64,000 nucleotides of DNA from Moringa oleifera (lineage: Eukaryota; Streptophyta; Magnoliopsida; Brassicales; Moringaceae): the NCBI GenBank assembly GCA_021397835.1, contig JAJFZO010000537.1, forward strand, positions 2,294,001 to 2,358,000, given 5' to 3'. Shown here in pieces: positions 12,311 through 25,100 of the stretch (the first letter of the stretch is position 1; the number at the start of each line of letters is the position of its first letter). The position numbers were made by a program, and so were the translations under genes. The notes under the pieces were generated by a model, which worked only from the letters and a program-made list of their open reading frames with translations, ran no database searches and was not told the DNA's origin.

Positions 12311-13260
12311 CAGGTTATGTTATCACTATGTCTGTCGTGCGATGACGTAGATATGACAATAGCCATTCCATTAGATAAAATATATTTTGATGCTCAAGGC
12401 ATGATATATATTTGTAAAGATGATATCATACAATTTTGTCATATAAAGGAGTTAAACGTTACCATCATTCAAGCTTATATCAGGCATATGTATCATATTT
12501 TATTACTATGTTTTTTCTTAATTTTTAAGATTAAGAAAGCTTAATTCTCGTTTTGTATTACAAAAAGATTTTTAGGGATAAGATGGTCACACATGGCTTG
12601 AATAATAAATACTTATTTATTGATCTTATGATGGTATCAGTAAGAAATATTAATAATATTGAAAAGCAAGTAAGATATTTTACTACAAGGATGAGGCAAG
12701 CAACATGTGATTAGAGAACCGTGATGCTTCCTTGTAATATCTAGTAAGTAGAAGTATATTTTTAATTGTAAATATATATTTTGAATATCAATTAATTTAT
12801 TGAAATTATTTTTGAATATGTAGTGCATATTGGATGTTGGCCGTTGTAAGCTTACTTTATATCAATATACGATTTTTGATCTTTTAAGGCACAATGATCG
12901 ATATGATCTAAAAAATCTTAGACAACATGAGCTTATAAATATTTACTAAAGTAAATGTTAGATATGAGATTTACAATTTTGTATGATTAATATTTATCTT
13001 TCAGTGCTTTTAGGATGTATATGGCGATTCAAGCACCTAGATTGTCAAGAAAAAATTTCAAAAGTTTCATTGCTCATGTATTATTATAATGCAATGAAAA
13101 TTTGTATTTCTTATTTTTTTTCTTTACTTTTATTTTTTAGATTAATATTTTTAATTTTTTTATATAATGTCCATGCTAGCCCTCTAATGTTGAGTGTAGT
13201 TATTATGTTATGGCATACATAAGGGACATCAATGAAAGATATAGTGATACCTTTTTTTTT
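12311..13260 (+). pseudogene. Ulp1-like (C48) protease-region remnant of the CACTA element
   Basis: The segment at 12317-12544 has DKIYFDAQGMIYICKDDIIQ then FCHIKELNVTIIQAYIRHMY, typical of the region before the C48 peptidase fold in CACTA-encoded proteins. Near 13190-13245 another frame reads ECSYYVMAYIRDINERY, resembling the C-terminal cysteine block (x-C-G-Y-Y-V-M-R) with Gly changed to Ser. The central part is too decayed to identify a catalytic His. The Ulp1 assignment rests on these two blocks and on position in the element. Confidence 0.5.
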
Positions 13261-14282
13261 TTTTTAAATAGTAAGTTGTTTTATTAATTATTTAATTAGT
13301 TAATATATTTTTTATAAATAACTATTGAATTTACTTTTTTAATTAATACAGTTGAATGATAAAGCCATGTACATGAAGCAGAAATAAATTATTAATTGAG
13401 AAAAGTACTTAATGATTTCATATGGTGTTATTTGAGCGATGCAATATGAGGTGAATTTTGAGAATGCTTTCTTTTGTAGATTAGAACATATTGAACATAT
13501 TTTTGCACTCATTGTGTAAAAATTAATTATTTGATGAATTTCTTATATGATAACATATTGTGCATTCGCGTAATTAAATTTTGTTAATATTAATTTGAGT
13601 CATTGAATGAATATCTTAAATGATAATGTTTTTGTGTATAATTATTGGGAGCGTATTGAAGTGTTATTTGGTGTATTATTATTGCACTATCAAATTGAGA
13701 ACTGAATGTGTAAATGTATATTAAAGTTCGATTTGGTATATAATAGTTGCACTATAGAGAAGCAACTGTATTGATGTATATTTAAATGTAATTTAGTGTA
13801 TTATTGTTATACTATATAATGTTGGAAGAGTGAAAGTATTCATGTGTATTGGCATAGTGTATTATTGGTATGCAAATTGAAATATGTTCATTTGAATTTG
13901 GCATCGATGAGTTAAAGTAGTATATTGTTGGTATGCAAATTGAAGTATATTGTATTGAATGTGGTGTTGATATGTTAAAATGACATTTGATGGTGCATCT
14001 TGATGTATGTAAAGTATAATTATTATTGATATAGCAATGAAAATATTTTAAGACTAAATTTGATATATTAATAATATTTTAAAGTGTAATTTTATATATA
14101 AAATTTGAAATTATTCATATGATTTTACAAGTAAAATTGATAATTATGATGTAATTATAATTGTAATAAGTACAATTTATAAATTTAGAATTTATATTGT
14201 ATTTTTGAAATATTTTAAAAATATAAATATTGGTCTAGAGCAATTAAAACAAAATTTAGAAAAAAAAGAAGAAAACATTAGA

Positions 14283-14690
14283 TAACAGTTATAAATAAAA
14301 CCATCACTAAAATTAATGGGGTATTGGATGAGTGTTGTATTTGCAACCATCATCTAATGTAATGGCATATTAGATGACGGTTGTAAATAAAACCGTCATC
14401 TAATGTAATAAGTATTAAATAATAGTTATGTTCACAATCCTCATCTAATATAACCCAATATTAGATGATGATTTTATTTACAACCATCATCTAATATTGG
14501 ATTGTATTAGATGACGATCATTGTAAATTGTCATCTAATAATCTAACAACGTCATTAAAAGTTACATGAGATGATGATATTTTTCAACTATCATTTATTT
14601 GTTAAGTTTTTTCTCATCGCTTACATAGATGACACTTTTACAACCGTCATTTATAGTTTTTTTTTTTAATTATCATTAAAAACATGTTTT
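14283..14690. repeat. Subterminal hairpin repeats of the CACTA element
   Basis: Repeated, mutually inverted copies of ATTAGATGACGGTTGTAAAT and its reverse complement form a chain of short hairpins, followed directly by the transposon terminus. Such arrays are the usual transposase-binding subterminal regions of CACTA elements. No matching array exists at the left side, which supports loss of the 5' end. Confidence 0.85.
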
Positions 14691-14699
14691 GTTTTAGTG

Positions 14700-15638
14700 G
14701 ATGCTCCTATCAACAATATGAAAAATTTATTGGTTTTTGTACACTAAAGAGGATCAAATCATGTAAGGAAGGAAATATGTGAATGTTTCAAAGGCTGTAA
14801 TATCAGTTTTCATGTCTAATGATTAACTTTAATTAATATCGTCTTTGCATGGTTATTACCTGAACTGAGTATGCTTGCTTGTCAGTTTCAACATAAAAAA
14901 TAGGCACTACTTTGTCTTATACTACAGCCAGCAATTGTCCTATTTTTAGTTAAAATGTCACTTATGTAGTACCTCCCTACATAAAGTAATTAATTTCAAA
15001 TGAATGAAAATTAATGCCAATTAAGGCCTAAAAATTAAGAAGTTTCTAATAAGAAATAAAGAAATCGAGAAGCAGCTTACCTTTAAGATATAAATGCATG
15101 AGAACATATTAATATTCTAGTAGCAAATTTCATTACTATTATCACAAAAATAGAAAATATTAGTTTTCTTAGAGTGGAAGTTATAAGGACATCATTGGTG
15201 AGTTATGCCTAGTATATGTTTGAAGACAATAGCTTGGCTACCATAATAAATTCTTGAGTTAAAATTCTCTAATGGCAATAGTGTAAGAATGCAGATATTC
15301 CAAACAAGAAAGGAAGATAATTACAGTAGCAACATCCCATATCTGCACAGATTTATCAACTGAAGTTGGTTCCACTTGAGACGAGTTTGGCCTCACAAAC
15401 ACCCATGATAACTAATTTTGCTCTTCAGAGGTGTAGTTAATTTACAAGGCATCCACGTTAAAAAAAAATAGCTTAGTACAAAAAAAAAATGTAGTCATAT
15501 TATTATCCTCAAGACAACTAATTATTCCCTATTGAAATTTCATTCTATTTTAATGTGTAGCCAAAGTAATAATTAGATTGAAATAAGTGATTTAGTTTAG
15601 AAACTAGGAAACACCCATAATAGAACATGCCTTTTACA
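14700..15638. other. Intergenic stretch with a possible WD40-like exon fragment
   Basis: Mostly featureless. On the minus strand about 15340-15405 reads FVRPNSSQVEPTSVDKSVQI followed by WDVAT and then a GT, resembling a WD40 repeat end (SxDKSVxIWDV). It is too short to assign to a gene and could be chance or a captured exon. Confidence 0.25.
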
Positions 15639-17600
15639 CTAATAAGTATAATTCCCTGGGTTTTCTCTGACCTTTTTCTTTAGGATGAGCAACATTATGC
15701 TAGGAGCATTGAGCTTCTTATAAGTGCCAAAAGAAAAAAAGAAAATATCATTGTATATAACACATGAAGTTAATAAATTTTTGTTCCACCAATAAGAAAC
15801 TGCATCTAAGTTCAATAAAAATGCAACTACTAATTCAATAGGGGTTTTATTTTTCCTTTTAGCTTTAACATTCATTTCGAGAGAGTAGGGAGTAATCATG
15901 AATTATTTCATTGGTCCTATAAAAATCAATAAAATAGACCAAAATTATACTCAATACCTATATCACTGCGTAATCTCCTTATTTTTCTACTATACTGAGT
16001 TTCAAGTTTAGTTAAAAACTTTTTAAATATGTCAAATGCTTCACTTTTATTTTTCATAACATATATATAAGTGTAATTAAAACAATAACAACTAAATGTT
16101 ATGAAGTATCTTTTTTCATTTCTTGTTAAAACACCATCAAATTCATAAATGTCATAGTAAATTAATTTAAGGGGTTCGGTTTCTCCAAGTACTAACCTAT
16201 ATGGAGTATTGTAATCTTAACTTGGCTATAGTATTCACATTTCTTAAAGTTATTTAGAGATAGTTTAGGGATGAGTCTTAAGGTACTCATGTTTTTAATT
16301 ATTCATTTATTTATAAGACAAAGCGTAGTATGCCAAGTATTAAATGGACACAACATATAAGGAAAAGATGATGTTTTATTCATATCAATGGTTAATTTAA
16401 AAATGCCATCAGTGGCATATCTTTTCCTAACAAAGACATTATTCTTTGTTACTGTGTGCAAATCAACCCGTATGGTCTGAGTAAATCCAACCTTGTTAGG
16501 AAGATATCTTAAGACTATGTTCTTTTTCATCTTTAAAGTATACAAAACATTCTTTAATATGACAGTTTTTCTAGAGGTAAACCTTAATTCCACCTCACCA
16601 ATATCAGCAATTGTAATGAGTAGGAATCTTTCAGCAGCATTTTCTTATCCTCAGCTACAGAATAAAACTTGAGTCAATTTTAGTCATAGTAGACATGGTG
16701 AAAAGCACTAGTGTCTACCCATCAACCCTCAAATCTATAAGTAAGATTGACCTTAAAGATCACAGCAATTGATTGCTCTTCAATTATATTCGCTTATGGA
16801 GTAGGACGAGGCTTATTTTGGCAATTCCTAGCCATGTGATCGCTTATATCATTTATAACACATGAAGGTGTTATTTCCATGAGGTGGTTTAATTTTATTC
16901 TATAGGGAATTCCTATTTTGATTCTTGTGGTTCTGGTTAGTGTTTCAATTATGATTTATCATGTTTTTTCATTTTGAGTTTAGAATCATATAGGACCTTT
17001 TATTGGTTACATTGTTAGAGACAATGAGCACATCATTTCTTTGATCTTACTTTTAGCTTCCTCCTTAATATGAAGGTGAGTAAGTAGCTCTTCTAAGGAA
17101 AGTTCCTTGCTTTTATGCCTAAAGACATTTCCAAAATCCTTCCAATTAAGTTGTAACTTATCTATCATGACTGTTACTTGAAATAGTTCAAGTAAAGGCA
17201 TACCTTCAAAGACAATCTCATGCAATATCTGTTAATAGTTCATATTATGGAGCTTCCATAGACTTATTATCAGACTTTAAGTATCTGCTCATTGTAAATT
17301 TTTTAATTCTAACCTCCTCAATATTATACTTCTTTTGGGGTGCCTCTCATATTTTGTTAGTAGACTTATCATAATTATAGTAGTCATAGAAATCATCAAA
17401 CAGTTTGTTAAGGATAAAATTCTTACATAAAAAATAGTTTTTTACCCATTATTCATAATTTTTCTCTTTAGTATCTATAGATTTAGGAGACAAAACAAGT
17501 TTATCTGTATCAATCACATAAGCTACTTTCTTCATGGTTAAGAAAAATAACATTTTTTATCTCCATCTATTGAAATAAATACCCTCATTCATTATCAAGC
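15639..17600 (-). pseudogene. Ty1-copia retrotransposon remnant (gag, protease, integrase)
   Basis: Read on the minus strand, in copia order: gag at 17225-17007 (LLELFQVTVMIDKLQLNWKD, then KSKELSLEELLTHL); zinc knuckle near 16860-16825 with one Cys changed; protease start near 16730 (WWVDTSAFHHVYYD, catalytic DTG altered to DTS); gag-pre-integrase at 16593-16303 (VILKNVLYTLKMKKNIV then MNKTSSFPYMLC and WHTTLCLINK); and integrase pieces to 15639 (ITPYSLEMNVKAKRKNKTPI, ELVVAFLLNL). Stops and frameshifts break it up, and the reverse transcriptase is absent. The 17.6-18.2 kb flank may be its 5' region but no LTR pair was found. Confidence 0.88.
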
Positions 17601-18600
17601 TATGAGCTTTTTCCTCTCCTTTTCATCTATGCTATTGTCTTTAGGATAAAACAACCCTGAAAATCTATCTTGCATCTCTTATACATGATAGAGTACCAAA
17701 AATACTACACCTTTAAAGTATTACTCAATATCAAAATAAAATTTAAACCATAAAATATATCTATACGTAAGGATGTAGATTACGATGGATAATCGAGAAG
17801 AGGTAAATAACTCATAAGAAGTGAGGAAGAGCTTAGGAGAAAAGAGCGGTAGAGAGGAGAAGAGAAAGGTGAAGAGGAAAGGAAAGAGCTCATAGCTCGA
17901 TGATGAATGAGCGGTATGAAAGTTGTTTATAAAAAGGAGTTTGGTGAGGGTAATGTGGGAGGTTTACTGCATGCGTGCCACATGGAGACCATCCAAACAT
18001 GCCATGTAGGCAATAGTGGGCTTTTACTATGCCACATTGCTTTGGTGGGCTAGTGCGGTGGCCTATAGAATCATTCTAGCTGATTGACGATGTGGTTTAA
18101 TGGGTTGGTGACATGGTGTAGTAGGCTGATATGCGTTGTTGGGAAAGATACTTAAAAAAGGTTGACCAAGTCTTCCTCTTTCCCCTAACAAAATTAAAAA
18201 TGAAAGGCACTCCCTTATATTCTCTTTGGTTTTTCCTTTTCCTTGCTATGTTTCCTAGAAGTGTGATTTTTCTTTAATTTTATTTAATCATAATTTCTTT
18301 CATTTAACAAAGTTATCTATAATCTGTTGTTAAATTTGTTTTGAACAACTAAATGATCATGAGTTCTTAGAGCTAACATTATCATGCAACAGTCAAGAAA
18401 GAGGTACAATTGTGAATGATATTTCATTATTAACATGAACATTAAGTATATATATTAAGAAAAAAAAAGACTATGGATTTACTCGCTCACAATCAAGCAT
18501 AACTCAGTCCAGTTTTAATTACTTAATAATACCACCATAATATGCTAATTTTTCCTCTAATTTGAATGAAGAAAACCTTTTTATCCTCATCGGATTTGTC
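17601..18600. other. No gene seen; boundary between copia and gypsy remnants
   Basis: The stretch includes a purine-rich part (about 17790-17900) that could be the leader of the copia remnant, then unassigned sequence. No open coding region or RNA gene is recognised. Confidence 0.4.
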
Positions 18601-18602
18601 CT

Positions 18603-21600
18603 TTATTCATAGTACTTCTTGACAACATCTAAATTTTTGGGATCAAAAATTTCTCGCCCATCCTCTTTTTTTTTTTTAGTAAAATTAAAACCCCTCAAGA
18701 GAAAGCTTTTTTCACCACATAAGATCTATCCCGATTCAGTGCCCATTTTGTCTTAGGTTTATAATATTTTAAGGTATTTATTTTAATACCAAATCTCCTT
18801 CCTTAAATTTTTTAAGATTCATATTCGTATTATATGTTATTTCCATTCTACTCTAGTATAACCGCACATTGCACATGTTTTTCAATCTTTTCTCATCAAT
18901 CAAATTCAGATGTTCATATCATGTTTTCACCCATTTTGCTTCTTCAAGTTGTGTTTGCATGAGTATTCTCAAAGAGAAAATATATATCTCAATTGGTAAT
19001 ATTGCTTTTGTGCCACACACCAAAGAGTAAGAAGTTGCCCAAATTAGCATTCTCACCAAGGTTCTATAAGCATGTGAGGCTAGTGGTAACATCTCATGCC
19101 AATGCTTGTAGTTCACAGTCATTTTTTAAATTTTTTTTAACTTTTTTATTTATTGCTTCAACAACTCCATTCATTTTAGATCTATATGTAATCGAATTAT
19201 GACGCTTTATATTGAATTAAGCGCATATCTCTTTCATAGGTTTGTTGTTCAAGTTTAAAGCATTATAAAAAAATAATTCTTTCTAGAGGCACATATCGAC
19301 AGATAATATCCTTTTTAAGAAAATAATTTGCCATTGCTTTTGTGACATGGGTAGCCTATCGTGCTTCTGCCCATTTAATGGAATAATCAATGAAAACCAA
19401 GATGAAATGGTGGCCATTCGATGCTTTTGGAGATATTGGCCCTATCATGTCAAAACCCCATAAGGAGAAAGGGCATGGCGAATTCGTTAAATGAAGAGGA
19501 GACAATAGAGCATGAATTTTATCTTAGAAAATTTGTTATTTGTGGTGTCCTTTTACATACTAGATGTAGTCTTTTTCTAAGGCTAGCAAAACATATTCTA
19601 CTTTCATAATCTGTCTTGCCATTTTTGATCCATTAGTATGAATGCCACACGTCCTTTCATGTATTTCTTTCTTAATTTTGGCAGATTTTACTTCATCAAC
19701 ACATTTGAGAAAAGTTTGATCAAAGCTTCTTTTGTATAATATATCTCCATTTAGTATAAAATTTACAATTAACTTCCTCAGAGCTCTTTACCATTATCTA
19801 TTGCGTAATGAGGATGCTACTAATCCTTTATATATCTTCGAATGTCAAAGTACCATGGATTTCTTTTTGCATTTCTTTGACTAAGGTGCAATAAGCAAGC
19901 AACTCTATTATGCTCATTCTAATCAACAGCACTAGTTTAGGGTTATTTACTTAGAACATGGATGCCAAGGTCGCTAAAGCATCAGCCATTTTGGTTTCTT
20001 CTCTTGGCAAGTGATGAAATATTACTTCTTCAAAGTTCATAAGTAATTCTCTTAATAAGGAATAATATTTTACAAGCTTTAGATTCCTTGTCATCCAATT
20101 ATCTTTTACTTGATATATAACAAATGTTGAGTCCCCATATAGTTTTAACTAAGTCACTTTTTTGCTTATTACTACTTTTAGGCCCATGATACATTCCTCA
20201 TATTTTGCCAATTATTTGTTGAATAAAAATTCAACAGTGTGGTGACTAGATAATAATGCCATACTAAAGATTTAAGAGTTACTCTGATGTTATGGCTAAC
20301 TATATTGGATTCTCTTCAAAATACATTTGCCAATATTCTTTATATTCTTCTTACTCCTTAATCATCATCAATTGATCTTCATTAAAAAAATTCAAAATTG
20401 ACTAATTGACAATCATTACTAGCACGATTTATCAAAAAGTCAAAGATTTCACTATTTTTTATAAAATTTTAAGAGATATAATTCAGGCCAAATTTTGATA
20501 ATTATACTTGTTACCAAGCTAATCTTCTTGATAATGAAGGTTTCTTAAACAAGTATTTTATGGGATCTTATTTTACAATGATTTAGGTTTTACGGCTTAA
20601 TAAATACTAACGAAGTCTCTGAGCTATCCATGCCATCACACAATAAATTTTTTCTATGGATGAATAATTGGCCGCATAATCAGTAAATTTTTTGCTTAAA
20701 TAATATATGGCATAATATTTCTCCTTAATTCACCTTGCTGCATTAATACATATCCCAACAATTTTTCATGTATTGTCAAATACAAAAGCAAAGGCTTTTC
20801 AGGTATCAATGGCATTAATACTGGGTTATTCATCAAATATATCTTCATTTTATTTTATTTTTTAAAGCCTATTGACACTCCTTATTCCACTCCTTAGGTC
20901 ATTTTTCTATAGAAGCCTGAATATTTATGTCGTATATATTAGTCATCTAATAAATAGATCTTCATATATAGTTTAGTTCTGCCCAAAAATCCTCACTTAT
21001 TTCACTATTCTTGATGGTGATAAATTTTGCATGGCTTTTACTTTGCTAGGATCCACTTTAATTCTTTATTTACTTATCATGAATCTCGATAATTGTCTTG
21101 ATTTTACTCTAAATGTGCATTTACTCAGGTTCAATCTTAACTTGTATTATCATAATCGTTTAAATAACTTTCAAAGATTTTTCACATGACTCATTTTCCT
21201 GGGATTTTGCTATCATATCACCAACATAAACTTCAATGGATTTATGCATCCTATCTTGAAAAATTGTCACCAATCCTGCTAGTATGTTGCTCTTGCATTC
21301 TTGAGTCCAAAAGGCATTACTTTATAGCAAAAAATACCCCACATTATGATTAAAGTTATCCTTTTCATACCTACTAGAGCCATCATTATTTGATTATAAC
21401 TCGAATAACCATCCATCAAAGAAAAAAAGGCAAATCTTGTCATCTTGTCCACCCAGATACTAATTAATATGTGGTAAAGGAAAGTTATCTTTTAGGCTTC
21501 CTCAATCCGAATCTTTGTGGTCAACACACATTTGTATACGCCCAACTTTTTCCAGTATTAGCATAATGTTGCCAAATTATTTTGAATATTTAGCCACTTC

Positions 21601-22000
21601 AGTGAATCTCACGTCTAGTACTTTTTGTACCTTTTCCTTAACTTTTGTTAATACTTCTAGCTTCATCCTTCTAAACTTGTGTTTAACCAATGAACCTTCC
21701 AACTTTAATGGCAATTAATGTTCCACTATTGTCAAGTCCTAGAATGTCCCCACATGAACATGTGAATACATTTATGTATTCTTGCAATAACTTGTCCAAT
21801 TTTAGCTTTAATTCCAAAGTCAAGGTAGCCTCTATTTTGATTCTTCGATTATGAGATTAACTATTTTAGTTTCTTCCTTGTAGGGGCTTATTTGATGTTC
21901 TTCTTACTCCATTTTCCTAAGACTCTTTTGAGGTATTTTATAATCTGTTTCCTGTATATCCTTAGAATAAGAGTTATCTTTTAAAGGTATTCAAAGTTAT
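18603..22000 (-). pseudogene. Ty3-gypsy retrotransposon pol remnant (RT, RNase H, integrase)
   Basis: On the minus strand from high to low coordinate: pre-RT and RT (about 21920-20950) with GLDNSGT, VGRIQMCVDHKD, and YVGD in place of the catalytic YVDD; RNase H (about 20240-19960) with KLYGDSTFVIYQVKDNW and LPREETKMADALATLASMF; integrase core (about 19450-19120) with PISPKASNGHHFILVFIDY and KMNGVVEAINK; and the integrase C-terminal part (19122-18603) with WHEMLPLASHAYRTLVR, KKFKEGDLVLK and VVKKYYE before TAA at 18603-18605. Stops and frameshifts are numerous. The lost RT aspartate alone would abolish activity. No gag is recognised upstream. Confidence 0.9.
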
Positions 22001-22540
22001 CGACTATTGAGGTTTTCATTATTAGAATTTCTAAATAAGAGTATGTCAAATTTCAATCAAACTATAAACAAATAAGAAATAAATATAGAAAAAATGAGGG
22101 TTTTATTGATATAATGAAAATGTACATGAAGTTGGAAATTTTATTCAAAGAATATGCATTTGATACAAAGTAAGTTACAAGAATTTAATACCTCTTCAAA
22201 TCTCCTACTCTCTGTGTATTGTTCTAATTCTTCTTGCATCAAGAAATTTTAAACAAAACAGCAAGAATTCTCGAATAAACTCTTTCAAAAACAGAGAAAT
22301 TTGAGAGAAAAATGAAAGCTAATACCAAGCCAATTTGAAGGAATTTGAGAAAAAATTTTGCTGTGCAATCTTTGTCCAAAGTTTATCCACATAACTAAAA
22401 GAGTATCCAATATTTATAGGAATTCCATGGCACACTTTAGCATCAATTAGTAGGCAAGTACAACATGTTTAGTAGGTTCTACTCCTGCAAGCTCTACCAC
22501 CCCTCGGTTCACCCTCTTAGAACCTATCATTGCAAAATCT
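22001..22540 (-). repeat. LTR-like sequence upstream of the gypsy remnant
   Basis: On the minus strand a TATA-like CCTATAAATA (22411-22420) is followed by a leader rich in CTTT/TTTG runs, typical of plant LTR promoters. It lies upstream of the gypsy pol remnant in the same orientation. LTR ends (TG...CA) and a second copy were not located, so this is a tentative call. Confidence 0.35.
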
Positions 22541-25100
22541 AATACCATTTCAAGAGTTTATGGACATTTTTTACTGTCATAGTACCATTAATTTTCTCTG
22601 TAATGCCCTAAACGACTTAAGTATAGCTCTACTGGGTCAAACTCCTTTAATACGTCATCGTCTACTTCTTCCAAAATTTTGGCTTGATTTTGGAATTTTA
22701 ATTGTTCTCACATCTTACATATTTTGCACTTTTTTGTGCAATACCCAAATCAAGTTGTAGTTGATTGAGTGGACAATTGAGTGATGTTAGGTTACAAGAT
22801 ACATTAAGGGGTACACTACCTTTGGGTGTAATTGCCATGTTAGCAGCGTCACTACTATAGGATGTTGAGGCTCAAAATGAAGCACCACTAAAGATGGTAA
22901 CTTTCGCTTATTTCTCTTCCTATTAAGAGTCCATATTAATGCTTTTTATTCTTAAATCTCAAAAGACAGGGGATTTTATCCGTGAGGCAGTTCCTAGTGC
23001 CTTCTATTCCTAGACCTTAAAAGATAAGGGATTTTATCCATGAGCTAGTGCTTCTTAGCAATACCTCTTTAGCTTTTACTATTGGAAAAAGGCAGTATTT
23101 AGATAGACTATCCTCCTTACTTTTTTGAGATAAGGTTTCACTTCTTATATTCACTTAGTTCACTCTCATAGATAATATTTTATTTCACTTGATTCCAACA
23201 TCATTTATTAGTATTTTTACAAGGTCATCTATGAGTCTTGTCTAGTGGTCGAGGAGTACAAAATCTAAAGCCATGTAGACCAAGTTTTCAAGAAGGTTCA
23301 GAAAGCCTTAAAGGAAGCTAAGAAGAGTATAGCAAAGCTAGTAGCTGAGAATGCCTCTCACAAACAAAAAAATACTCAAGTAAAGCAGGAAGTCTTAATG
23401 CTTAACGCTGAGATAGAGAGAACTAAAATTAGAGTCTCAACTCTAGCTTGGGAGGTTAAAGGATAACCATTTGGAGTAGCTAGTTGCTAGCAAGGAAGAG
23501 GCGGTAGCAACTTTTGAAAAAAGTGAAGAAATAAATAAGTTGATATTAGAATAGTGTGCTGAGGTGTTTTAAGAGTGTAGAAAGACACCAATGCCAAAGT
23601 ACTAAAGGAATACCCTCCACTTAAATTGGATTTTATCATAATAGAAACAAATAATATCTCAACATCTCAAATAAACCTAGCAATACCACAACTCCTTGGA
23701 AGTGTTGTGTTCATCTCTCTTGACTTAACGACTCAAATTTTGAATGAAGTGAACAAAGAGACTCCTAGGACTAAGGAGAAATAGTTTTAAAATGTATTTT
23801 GAATATTTCTTTTTGTTTATTTGTTATATCTTTTTTGTATTACTCTTTTATCAATTAATGAAAGTGTTCTTTTTATTTCCCTCTATCTTTTTTTAATTTA
23901 AGTGTGCTTAAATATTGGTTTGGTAATGCAATGGAATTTTGGAAAGATAATCCACTTTCATAGTTTAACTTTAAAATAGTCAGAAGTATTCTTAATCACT
24001 TGCTAAGCCTTCACCTCTTATTCCAATCTTTAAGCTAAGGACTCTCTCCTTTTCAAAGGATGTACTTGGGAAGACCTTCTATTACATAGCTATATCTAGG
24101 CAGACACTCTTAGTGTGTCTCATAATTTAGTTTCAATAGTTCATTATGCTTTTATCTAAAAGATTTTACTTTTAAAGCTCATTTCGCGCCTTTAGGCAAT
24201 ACCTCTCCTTGAATTACTTTAGGTAAACCCATTAATATCTTCAAATCTTCAAGCGTACTTACCCCATTGTTTTAGCATTTGTCTTCTCAAGTGACTTTTT
24301 TATACTTATAAAATGACTCTCCCATTTAAAGAAGACTCAAATTCCTAAGGATCTAATTTTTCAGGGGTCTGCTTGCACTAGCACTTTCAGTCCAAAAAGA
24401 TCTCATCTAGACTATGTACAACACTCATCTTGTTATTCTAGCATCATTTTTCTCGTCTACCTTTCTTATTAAACTTACATGCAAAAACTTGCAGCTCAAG
24501 ACACCTTGCCATTGAGTGATCCAAGATCTTTTCAATGTCAGCACAGCTTTTGAAAGAGTGTTCCCATTACAGACCTTGGATCTTCATCTAATCATGCTAG
24601 TGCACCTCAACTAATGCTACTTCAATCACTTATACATTCAACTCATCTAGGAATTAACAAGTTTTAAATCAAAAAAAAAAAAAAAACTTGTATAATTGCC
24701 ATTTTAAGGGTCTACCCAGTATTGAAGACAAAGTCTCCTTGTTAACAGTTTGAGAAGACACTTTGGCTAAACCAAGTTTACTTTACTCATTCATGTATTT
24801 AATACTTCATGGGAGCTAAAACTTTGTCATCAAAAACCATTGGCAACCACTCCTTTGGAGGTTTACCTAATGCTGAGGGCTTACATGGATCTTGAAAAGA
24901 CCTTTAAAAAGTGTCTTTTTAAATAAATTGCTCTCAACCACTTACATTTCCCACTTTTATACAACCAGTAGTAGATCCTAAAAGTCAAAATAATTTGGTT
25001 GATATCTTTTTTCTAACAGACATTTTTAAGGTCTACTTAAGCATGACGTTGCTATTCTTGAGAAGTTGCATGTTGACATAGGCATTCCTTTATTTTAGCA
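22541..25100 (+). other. Decayed repeat region with a coiled-coil coding fragment
   Basis: About 23270-23465 (plus) encodes a lysine/glutamate-rich stretch (VFKKVQKALKEAKKSIAKLV, then NTQVKQEVLMLNAEIERTKI) that is predicted by eye to be a coiled coil; the frame ends in TAA. Similar coiled coils occur in ORFs of plant retroelements, but I cannot assign a family. About 22955-23075 holds a short direct duplication with GGGATTTTATCC in each copy. The rest shows no gene. Confidence 0.35.

Larger units (their letters stand above)
8145..14699 (+). mobile_element. 5'-truncated CACTA (En/Spm) DNA transposon
   Basis: Remnants run in the order typical of plant CACTA elements: tnp2, DUF4218, DUF4216, Ptta/En-Spm transposase and an Ulp1-like protease region. 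They are followed by subterminal hairpins and a right end reading TTTTGTTTTAGTG (14687-14699), the inverted form of a CACTA terminus. The left end and the N-terminal half of tnp2 are missing; the element abuts RING copy 3 directly. Many stops and frameshifts show it is inactive. The right end is clear, but the left breakpoint could be a deletion or an unequal recombination. Confidence 0.88.

Noticed and set aside
14283..14690. Possible CRISPR-like array (regular repeats)
   Set aside because: The units are palindromic, variable and lack unique spacers; they sit next to a CACTA terminus in a plant genome.
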